From assembly GCA_018648945.1 (NCBI GenBank), contig JABGQJ010000456.1, forward strand, positions 1 through 6,356: DNA of 6,356 nucleotides, read 5' to 3'. This DNA is from Victivallales bacterium (GTDB lineage Bacteria > Verrucomicrobiota > Lentisphaeria > Oligosphaerales > Lenti-02). The translations under genes and the position numbers were made by a program. Numbering within the stretch: the first letter of the stretch is position 1; every line of letters starts with the position of its first letter. The notes beneath the pieces were generated by a model. It worked only from the letters and a program-made list of their open reading frames with translations. It did no database searches and was not told the DNA's origin. This document shows, one piece after another, positions 1 to 6,356 of the stretch.

Positions 1-3000
1 TAGCTGGCAATCACCTCGGTTGCGCGCGCATCGCCGAGGGCCTCCAGCGCCATGGCCAGGACCTTGATATCCTTCCAGTAGTTGCCTGCCGTGCCCAGCT
101 TCTCGGCCTTCCCCAGGATCACGGGGAGTGCGCGCGGGTCGCGGCTGTAGCCAGCGGCCAGCACGTAACTGTGGCCCCAACTGATATTGGGGAAGTAACG
201 CGAGATATTCTCAGTGCTGAAGCTCTCGACCGCGCGAATTGCGGTCAACAGGGTCTCGATGCCGGTGCCATCACCCATCATGCCCAGAACATGGGCGACG
301 CGAAGCTTGCCTTCCGGGGTGCTGGCCGATGCATAGGCTTCCCGCAACAGGGGGAGCGACGACTCGGGCTGGGCCATGATGAGGCCAAGCTTGCCGTAGT
401 CGCGATTGCGCAACTGGGTGACAGCCGCCTGCAGGACTGCGGCAGGCAAGGGGTAGGAATCCACATGGTCGGGCACATCGGCGGTCAGGCTATCCTTGGC
501 CACGAGGTGCTCCTGCAAGACCTTCACATCGACCTTGCGGGTAGGCAGATTGCCGCGGGCGGCCATGGCTGCCGCCACGCCAGCGGCGTAGCCGAGATTC
601 TGCATTCCGGGCTGCATGCGCACGGAGGGAATGGCATCGCGGTGGGCACTGATGCCGATCCCGACCACCAGGATGCCGTCCAACCCCTTGGGCAAGAGGC
701 AGCGGTAGGGAGTGTAGGCAATGCCGCCAAAGTGATTGTTGATGAAGTAGTAGGGATGCACTGGCGGCCCGTGCTTGTCCAGCTTGCCGCCTTGGCTGAT
801 CTGGACGGTATCGGGGAAGCGCCGCCGGTTGATGATGTCCAGGGGGTTGAGCGTGTAGTCACCGACAATCCGACGGCGCTCGCGGGTATCGATGAGCTGG
901 CCGAGGTCATAGCCGCCCTTGTACTTGCGTTTGGCGATGATCAGGGCACTGGTCACGTCGATCATGTCCATCTCGTCCACGTAGGTCCAGTCGGTGTTGA
1001 TGTAGCTCGCGCCGGGCGAGCGAACGGGAATGCCGGTGCCCTGCATGGCCGCATCCTTGGGACTGTTGTAGGCGGTTTCCGCGCCTGCGGCCGCCGCCAC
1101 ATCGGCACTGCCGGTGCCGTCGATCACCACCTTGGCCAGGACCACGCCCCGGCCTTCCGGCGTGGCCACGACCACCCCCGATACCTTGCCGTCCACCGTG
1201 TAGGCTCCGCAACCCAGCGAGCCAAACCAGATGTCACCCCCCGCCTTGCGGATTTCGCGCCGCCAGTACTCCTGTTTGCCGACGATATAGGTGGGGGAGC
1301 CGATGGCCTTGATCCCCGCATCGATTTCGGCGGTAAAACCCTTGCGGTACCCCGCGCAGTAGATGCCAATCAGGCCAGTCGTGCCCACGCCGCCGAGAGC
1401 ATGGAGATACTCGACGACCAAGGTCTTGGCCCCGCGTCGAGCCGCGCCAATCCCGGCCGGCGCCCCACTGGTGCCGCCGCCGACCACCACCACGTCGTAT
1501 TCACCCACCACTGGCAAGGCCCGGGCCGGAGAGGGAATCGCCGTTTCGGCCTTGCCCCCCGGCCTGAAGCCTGCCAGGTTCTCGCCAACAGTGCCCTTTG
1601 TCTCGGTGGCGCTGGCCGCGGGCAGCCCGACCACGCGCACGCCCTTCGGCGTGGCCATCCCCTTCACTGCCTTGGCTACGGTTGTGCCCAGCTCTGTCCC
1701 GGCGCGCAGGACGGCGAGCGGGGACGGGTTGATCCCGGTCGGTGCCACGTAGAATCCAGCCACGCCAGCGGCATCGACCACGACGGAAGCCGAAGGCAAC
1801 AGCGTCTCGGACTCCTCGACTTGGTTGGGATCGAAGGTCACGTCTCGCGCCACCTGCTCCGCCTCGGCCAGAGCCGCGAAACTCGTGTCCGCTACCGGCA
1901 GGCTCAGCGTGTATTCGAACAACTCGGGGTGGGCGATCTGCATGGGGCCATTGATCCGCTGCACGGAATTCCCAAAACCGCCACTGCCATAGGCAGCCGG
2001 ACCAACGCCGCCCACCGGGACGCGGATCGGGATGCGCTTGCAGGACACAATGCCTTTGCCCTTGCGGGGTGTCCCGCCGACCACAATGCGGCGGAACGTC
2101 TGCGTGCCGGGCTCGGGGGATGTCACATCGGCCCCGGCCAACTTGGCGAACCAACCATGCCCCGTGGCATCAATCACCGCCTTGGCGCGGATGGCTTGGC
2201 GCCCCGCACGGTTGGCGATCACCACCCCTGCCAGACACCCGTTGGCATCCCGCAGCACATCGGTTGCGGGCGAACCGTACACGAACTGCACGCCCGCCTC
2301 GATCAGCGCCTCTTCCAGCGCGGACTTGACGAGCATGGGCGTCGTGTTCCGCGCCAACTCGCTCTTGGCCCTCTCATCCTGGAGGGAGAAGACCTGCAGT
2401 TCACCGAGGAGCACCCGGATCGCGTCCTCGCCCTTGGTCACCTCGAACTTCACGTACCGGGCCTTGCCAGCCACAGGCATCTGCAATTCCAGGGGACGCT
2501 CAACGTAGTCGCCCTTCAGGTGACCTGGATTGTCCAGGCCATCCGTCTCCCTCCAGGTCTTGCCGTCAAGGCTCAACGAAACGGCAATGCTACGGATATC
2601 GAAACGCTTGGGCGACTGGAAGATCATGGCGGCAATCCTGGACAGAGGATGGACCTCGCCAAGATCAAGGGTGATCGTCACGTCCCCGCCATATTCGACG
2701 CTCTGAGTGAAGGCCGTCATCCACTGGCCGTCGTTGAGCATGCGTGGAGGCGTGGAGTCCACGTGCTTGCCTGCGGAGGGCAACGACGCGGCGTAGGTGA
2801 AGGGCAGACCACGAGCGGCAATGGGATCGGCGAACATGGCCTTGGCCAGCGGCGTATCCAGTTCCTCCTCCGGCGCCAGCCAGAGTCGGTAGGGCGCGCA
2901 CAGATCCTCACCCAGATACAGCCGAGGCGCGACCAGGAAGACCTTCGCACCCGCCTTCGCCGCTTCGGCGGCCGCAGCAACCCCACCAGAGCCGCCGCCA

Positions 3001-3122
3001 ACCACGACCACATCCACATCCGCCGCCAGCGGAATCTCGCGGGCCGACTCAAGAACCCGTTTCGGCGCGGCCAGCAACAAGCTCGGCATCAGAAGGGCAA
3101 TGGACAGGGAGGCAAAACGCAT
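1..3122 (-). CDS. Secreted tandem FAD-dependent oxidoreductase with discoidin-like insert and HEAT-like C-terminus (3' partial)
   Basis: The minus-strand frame opens at an ATG (3120-3122) and stays open for 1040 complete codons to the window edge, so the C-terminus is missing. Residues 1-19 look like a signal peptide: Arg2, hydrophobic core ALLMPSLLLAA, cleavage near Ala18/Ala19. Residues 36-80 form a Rossmann dinucleotide-binding start with DVVVVGGGSGG (GxGxxG at Gly42-Gly47), followed by LGEDLCAPYRLWL. Residues about 122-247 look like an inserted discoidin (F5/8 type C) domain (LDLGE, LSLDGKTW, ARYVKFEV). The first FAD module resumes at about 260-345 (VIDATGHGW) and ends in a possible degenerate C-terminal FAD motif (GFYVAPTGIN, 456-465). 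A second module starts at 541 with YDVVVVGGGTSG, then LVVEY, VVIDGTGSAD (665-674) and GILVVGIGIS (816-825). Residues about 900-1040 are helical and HEAT-like. The family is FAD_oxidored-like (PF12831). The substrate is unknown; a periplasmic or extracellular role in glycan processing is inferred from the signal peptide and the neighbouring gene. The ATG is supported by AGGAG eight bases upstream. Annotation as 'xanthan lyase' in relatives would not be evidence of lyase activity. Confidence 0.9.
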   Translation of the reverse strand, partial: MRFASLSIALLMPSLLLAAPKRVLESAREIPLAADVDVVVVGGGSGGVAAAAEAAKAGAKVFLVAPRLYLGEDLCAPYRLWLAPEEELDTPLAKAMFADPIAARGLPFTYAASLPSAGKHVDSTPPRMLNDGQWMTAFTQSVEYGGDVTITLDLGEVHPLSRIAAMIFQSPKRFDIRSIAVSLSLDGKTWRETDGLDNPGHLKGDYVERPLELQMPVAGKARYVKFEVTKGEDAIRVLLGELQVFSLQDERAKSELARNTTPMLVKSALEEALIEAGVQFVYGSPATDVLRDANGCLAGVVIANRAGRQAIRAKAVIDATGHGWFAKLAGADVTSPEPGTQTFRRIVVGGTPRKGKGIVSCKRIPIRVPVGGVGPAAYGSGGFGNSVQRINGPMQIAHPELFEYTLSLPVADTSFAALAEAEQVARDVTFDPNQVEESETLLPSASVVVDAAGVAGFYVAPTGINPSPLAVLRAGTELGTTVAKAVKGMATPKGVRVVGLPAASATETKGTVGENLAGFRPGGKAETAIPSPARALPVVGEYDVVVVGGGTSGAPAGIGAARRGAKTLVVEYLHALGGVGTTGLIGIYCAGYRKGFTAEIDAGIKAIGSPTYIVGKQEYWRREIRKAGGDIWFGSLGCGAYTVDGKVSGVVVATPEGRGVVLAKVVIDGTGSADVAAAAGAETAYNSPKDAAMQGTGIPVRSPGASYINTDWTYVDEMDMIDVTSALIIAKRKYKGGYDLGQLIDTRERRRIVGDYTLNPLDIINRRRFPDTVQISQGGKLDKHGPPVHPYYFINNHFGGIAYTPYRCLLPKGLDGILVVGIGISAHRDAIPSVRMQPGMQNLGYAAGVAAAMAARGNLPTRKVDVKVLQEHLVAKDSLTADVPDHVDSYPLPAAVLQAAVTQLRNRDYGKLGLIMAQPESSLPLLREAYASASTPEGKLRVAHVLGMMGDGTGIETLLTAIRAVESFSTENISRYFPNISWGHSYVLAAGYSRDPRALPVILGKAEKLGTAGNYWKDIKVLAMALEALGDARATEVIAS

Positions 3123-3130
3123 GGGTGTGT

Positions 3131-3136
3131 CTCCTA
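3131..3136 (-). promoter_or_regulatory. Ribosome binding site of the FAD oxidoreductase gene
   Basis: Read on the minus strand, the gap between the two genes contains TAGGAG followed by the eight-base spacer ACACACCC and then the ATG at 3122. This is a strong Shine-Dalgarno match at normal spacing. It fixes the start codon, which is also the one that gives a clean signal peptide. The whole intergenic gap is 26 bp (3123-3148), with no room for a terminator or separate promoter, which supports translation from a shared transcript. Confidence 0.8.
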
Positions 3137-3148
3137 CGCAGAATCAGG

Positions 3149-6100
3149 CTACTCAAAACTCACGGAGGACGAGAAATGGGTCTGCTCAAGGGCACCACCC
3201 AACACATTCGCCCGGAACACGGCGGGGTACCCACCGCACTTGAACGTGCCCGTGCCCTTACCGAGGGTTAGATCAGCGGCCCAGACTCTACCTTCGGTGT
3301 CGGCCTTCGCCAGTTGCACATAGGGCTCGGCATTGAAGGAAAGAGGCTTGTAGCTGGGACCAGTCATGGCCTCTGCGGTGACATCGGTGGCAGGTTCGTC
3401 CAGATGCACCTCGAAGTGGAGCGTGTCGCCCTGTTTCAGAATGCGCGGCAGAGGCGAGCCATCGGCGAGGGTCACGACCAGCCCATTGCGCGGCCAGGCC
3501 GCCAAACGCAGCCAACCATAGGTTACCGCCGGCCCCGGCAACACCGTGCCATCGTCCTGTTTGCTGGAGCCAGCCGATCCCACCCGTACATACATCTTGC
3601 TGCGGGCACCAACTGTCCGGAAGCTCTCGTGCAGATAGTGGGCATCAACCGTGTAGATGCCCGGGCGGGAGGTGTTGATACCACCCCGGACCTTGAGCTT
3701 GCCCGACCCATCGCTGGCAAACACACTGGCGTAGCGGTAGCCCTTGCCCTCGATGTCAGTGATCTCTACCTGGAAGAAGCGGAACGCAGGATCGTAGGGG
3801 AAGAAACGGGTCATCCCCGCATATCCCTTCGGCGACCGGCTGGCCGTGCGCAAGCCCTTGGCAACCGGCTCGCCCAAGTAGGTCTCGGGGTTGGTCACCC
3901 ACTTCGTATCGCGCTTGTCCCAGTAGAACTTCGGGTTGGTGGCAAAATCGCGAAAGGTCTCCTCCCAAAGGTACGGCTTGGCTGGCTTGGCCGCAAAGAA
4001 CACCGCCCCAGCCCGGACGGGGCGCACGACCGCGCCTTCCAGCATCGCTGGCGGGGCATTGCCACGGGCCTCGTAGGCCTCGATCTCATGCACGACCACC
4101 CCGTCCCCATTGGTGGTGGCCGTGACATGCAGGCGCAGTTTCAGACACGGAATCGGCGGGTCGAAGCCGTGGAGCAGGTGCTTCTCGCCATTTCCCTTGA
4201 AAGCCACTTGGCGGCGATTCCCCTGTCCGTCGGCAATCTCCAGACGGTAGTCGCGTAGGTTTTCGGTGTAGATCTCAACCCGGCCCAGATTGGTCTCCTT
4301 GGGCAAGGTAACCTCGAACCATGCGGGCTTGCCCTTGGCGTGTGACACGTACCAACCCCGGTCATCGGTCACCCCATTGATGGCGTAGTAGAAGAACTGA
4401 TCGAACCAGGGCGCGTAATGCCCCTTGGAGCACGCCGCCCGCACCCCGCGCGACCAATGCAACAGGTTCCCCGGCTTGCGCGCCGCCGCGTGTCGTCTGG
4501 CCAATTCCTTCTCCACCGTGGCAACGCTGGGCAGGAAGGCGGCGACCGGCGCATCGGTCAACGCCGCCACCTCACCGGCAGCCATGGCCAGCTTCACTTC
4601 ACCGCCCCGAGCTGCGTGGGACCTGCCAGTCGAAATGTCCCGAAGCTTGCGGCTTCCCAAGGCAGGCCAGGAGACCGTGAACGTGCGCGGCTCTTCGCCG
4701 TGGTTGCTGGCCAGAACCAACACCCTCCCCTGGGTCTGGCGCACCAGGACGGGCACATCGCTGGCACCCGAGACTTCGGCCAGCTCTACCGGGGCCGCCA
4801 GGAAGGGCTCCAACGCCCGCAACTCACGCCAGATATGGGGCAGACCATAGCGATACTCGATCTCGGGTGCATAGAAGGCGCTGGTGTAGCCAGTGAATCC
4901 CTTCGCGCCGTAGCAGAGACTGGACATGACCTGGCTGCGTTGGACCCGGTACGGGTATGCCCGTGCACTTCCCATGGGGCGTTTGAAGTGGGTATCCGAA
5001 GCGGAATGCCAGGGCGTTACCCACCAGGTCTGACCAGGCAACGCGATCTCCTGGATCTTCTTCAGGAAGCGGGGGATGTAGTCGAGCGATTTGGAGTAGG
5101 GATCGGGGGAGAGCACATCCGCGCATTTGTAGCCATGGGTGACCAAACCATCCACCGTGTCGTTGGTCACGAAGACCGGGTGGTAGGGATCGAGTTCGCG
5201 GAGCAACTGGTAGAAACTCTCCAAGTACTCCGAGCGAATGTCATGGATTTCCGGCTCGTCCGAGATGTAGTAGCCCAGCAATCCGGGCTCGTTGCGCACG
5301 GCTGCCACCAGCTTGCCGACCAGATCACGCATCATCGGGCTGGGTTCGGCCAAGGTGTGCAACTCCTTGGTAACGGGTTTCAGATGCTCGTTCTGTTTCT
5401 GCCACATGTTGAAGGAATGGAAAAGCCGCCCGTTCTCCACAGAGACAATGGTATAGACTCCGTGGGCAAGCTGCTGGCTGATCGCCGAGGGATCGGGGTA
5501 ACGCAGGACATGGGGCACGATCACGTTCTGCATCGCCACCACGTCTGGCCTCGGGTCAGCCGGGATGCCGCCATACCAGCCAATCCCCAGGAAGGGGCGA
5601 CCATCGACCAGGAGATTCCGGTTCTCATCCACCCGGACCATGCTGCCAGCCGCTGGTTTGGGTAGCTTCTTGATCGTGCGGGACACCGAGGCCAGAGCCT
5701 TGCCTGCCGGGTCCAGAGCCGTCACGTGGAGCGTGTAGGTTCCTATTGCCAGTCCAGCACAGGGCAACCGCCACTGTTCCGGCAGCTCGGCAACCTTGTG
5801 CTTCTGCCTGGCCAACACCGTTCCCTGCCGGTCGCGGAACTCACAGCCAACACTGGCCGCGCCCTGCGCCAGTTCGGGCGTGGTGCTGACTAGGAAAACC
5901 AGTTCGGCCACCTTCTCGTCCGGGAAGATGCAGTCCCGGTAGACGGGCTGCAACATGGTCACGCTCAAGGGCCGGAACTCACAGGAAAGCCGCTTGTAGA
6001 GCTTGCGCAGAGGCACCCCACCCTCGCTGAAGGTGAGGACCACATTGGTCTTGTCGACCCCCTTCTTCACTGTCACGGTAGGAAAAGAGAACTCCGCCTG

Positions 6101-6356
6101 TTTTCCGACGGTAAGCGCCACTGGCGGGTGAGCAACCGAGAGGTCCGTCCCCGGCACGGTCAGAGTCGCTGACACCTGCCGATCCTTGCCCGTCTCGTTG
6201 GTCAGGCTCATGGCCACCGATAGCTGCGTTCGGCCACTGGCTGCGCGGGAAATGCCCACCTTTGGCTCCCCGGTCCGCAGGCGGAATGCCCGGTAATCAT
6301 CTGGCATGCCACTCACGGTACCGAAGAGCAGAGGCTGGTGGAAGTTGCCTTGCAGT
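3149..6356 (-). CDS. Multidomain glycoside-hydrolase-like protein with discoidin-like module (5' partial)
   Basis: The minus-strand frame ends at TAG (3149-3151) and is open to the window edge, so the N-terminus lies outside. A GTG at 6316 could be read as a start, but the frame continues upstream with protein-like sequence (GNFHQPLLFGT), has no Shine-Dalgarno there and no signal peptide after it, so I treat the gene as partial. Numbering from that GTG: residues about 16-220 are beta-rich, two probable Ig-like sandwiches, with Cys112, Cys129, Cys158 and Cys186 that could form disulfides. Residues about 226-505 resemble a (beta/alpha)8 glycosidase barrel, opening with NLLVDGRPFLGIGWYGG and carrying GYYISDEPE (348-356), in which Glu354 occupies the acid/base position of clan-A NEP-type motifs. 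A beta domain (about 506-590) follows, then a discoidin-like module (about 617-749; GVTDDRGWYVSH, WFEVTLP, VVVHEIEAYE) and two beta domains (about 782-942 and 944-1050). No C-terminal anchor or sorting signal is visible. The likely role is extracytoplasmic glycan binding or hydrolysis; family and substrate cannot be assigned. It lies directly upstream of, and is probably co-transcribed with, the FAD oxidoreductase gene. Confidence 0.88.
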   Translation of the reverse strand, partial: LQGNFHQPLLFGTVSGMPDDYRAFRLRTGEPKVGISRAASGRTQLSVAMSLTNETGKDRQVSATLTVPGTDLSVAHPPVALTVGKQAEFSFPTVTVKKGVDKTNVVLTFSEGGVPLRKLYKRLSCEFRPLSVTMLQPVYRDCIFPDEKVAELVFLVSTTPELAQGAASVGCEFRDRQGTVLARQKHKVAELPEQWRLPCAGLAIGTYTLHVTALDPAGKALASVSRTIKKLPKPAAGSMVRVDENRNLLVDGRPFLGIGWYGGIPADPRPDVVAMQNVIVPHVLRYPDPSAISQQLAHGVYTIVSVENGRLFHSFNMWQKQNEHLKPVTKELHTLAEPSPMMRDLVGKLVAAVRNEPGLLGYYISDEPEIHDIRSEYLESFYQLLRELDPYHPVFVTNDTVDGLVTHGYKCADVLSPDPYSKSLDYIPRFLKKIQEIALPGQTWWVTPWHSASDTHFKRPMGSARAYPYRVQRSQVMSSLCYGAKGFTGYTSAFYAPEIEYRYGLPHIWRELRALEPFLAAPVELAEVSGASDVPVLVRQTQGRVLVLASNHGEEPRTFTVSWPALGSRKLRDISTGRSHAARGGEVKLAMAAGEVAALTDAPVAAFLPSVATVEKELARRHAAARKPGNLLHWSRGVRAACSKGHYAPWFDQFFYYAINGVTDDRGWYVSHAKGKPAWFEVTLPKETNLGRVEIYTENLRDYRLEIADGQGNRRQVAFKGNGEKHLLHGFDPPIPCLKLRLHVTATTNGDGVVVHEIEAYEARGNAPPAMLEGAVVRPVRAGAVFFAAKPAKPYLWEETFRDFATNPKFYWDKRDTKWVTNPETYLGEPVAKGLRTASRSPKGYAGMTRFFPYDPAFRFFQVEITDIEGKGYRYASVFASDGSGKLKVRGGINTSRPGIYTVDAHYLHESFRTVGARSKMYVRVGSAGSSKQDDGTVLPGPAVTYGWLRLAAWPRNGLVVTLADGSPLPRILKQGDTLHFEVHLDEPATDVTAEAMTGPSYKPLSFNAEPYVQLAKADTEGRVWAADLTLGKGTGTFKCGGYPAVFRANVLGGALEQTHFSSSVSFE

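Noticed and set aside
1501..2154. A minus-strand open frame of 217 codons in a different phase from the oxidoreductase
   Set aside because: It lies wholly inside the oxidoreductase coding region, is dominated by Arg, Gly and Ala, and has no motif; the main frame is continuous through this stretch with a second GxGxxG motif just downstream.
3123..3148. A possible terminator or promoter between the two genes
   Set aside because: The gap is only 26 bp, shows no inverted repeat with a T-run, and is accounted for by the ribosome binding site and spacer.
171..3323. A plus-strand open frame of 1050 codons covering almost all of the oxidoreductase gene
   Set aside because: Its codons are in exact register with the minus-strand codons, so each is the reverse complement of a sense codon. 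Stops could arise only where the real gene uses TTA, CTA or TCA, which are rare in a GC-rich genome. The translation is low-complexity, rich in Gly, His, Ala and Arg, with no recognisable motif, while the minus strand encodes clear FAD motifs and a signal peptide.
4418..5665. A plus-strand open frame of 415 codons opposite the glycosidase-like gene (and a similar one at 3314-4258)
   Set aside because: The 4418-5665 frame is in exact antisense codon register with the minus-strand gene. Neither translation shows a recognisable fold or motif, whereas the minus strand gives coherent domains throughout.
6314..6316. GTG as the start codon of the glycosidase-like gene
   Set aside because: The reading frame stays open to the window edge with ordinary protein-like sequence, there is no Shine-Dalgarno upstream and no signal peptide follows, so the true start is more likely outside the window.

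Overview
The window holds two large genes, both read from the minus strand, in the order (5' to 3' of transcription) carbohydrate-active multidomain protein, then secreted FAD-dependent oxidoreductase. Both run off the window: the first lacks its 5' end (beyond position 6356) and the second lacks its 3' end (beyond position 1). They are separated by only 26 bp with a good Shine-Dalgarno sequence in the gap, so they are very probably co-transcribed. No RNA gene, mobile element, CRISPR array, repeat or terminator was seen.

The sequence is GC-rich by eye. The protein types are large secreted proteins that mix enzyme folds with discoidin (F5/8 type C)-like and other beta-sandwich modules, together with a double FAD oxidoreductase of the kind often labelled 'xanthan lyase-like' or FAD_oxidored (PF12831). 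From general knowledge of these families, this combination suggests a PVC-group bacterium (Verrucomicrobiota, Kiritimatiellota/Lentisphaerota or Planctomycetota). That assignment is inference; there is no taxonomic marker gene here.

Region 3149-6356 encodes a protein with N-terminal beta-sandwich modules, a (beta/alpha)8-like glycoside-hydrolase-type core containing a DEP motif, a C-terminal beta domain, a discoidin-like carbohydrate-binding module and two further beta domains. Region 1-3122 encodes a protein with a signal peptide, two consecutive FAD/NAD(P)-binding modules (the first interrupted by a discoidin-like insertion) and a C-terminal HEAT-like alpha-helical region that continues beyond the window.

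A reasonable reading is that the pair is part of a polysaccharide-utilisation or glycoconjugate-processing locus, in which a glycosidase-like protein and an oxidoreductase, both carrying discoidin-like modules, act outside the cytoplasm on the same glycan. The substrate cannot be named from the sequence. The several long open frames on the plus strand are codon-register mirror images of the two real genes and are not annotated.
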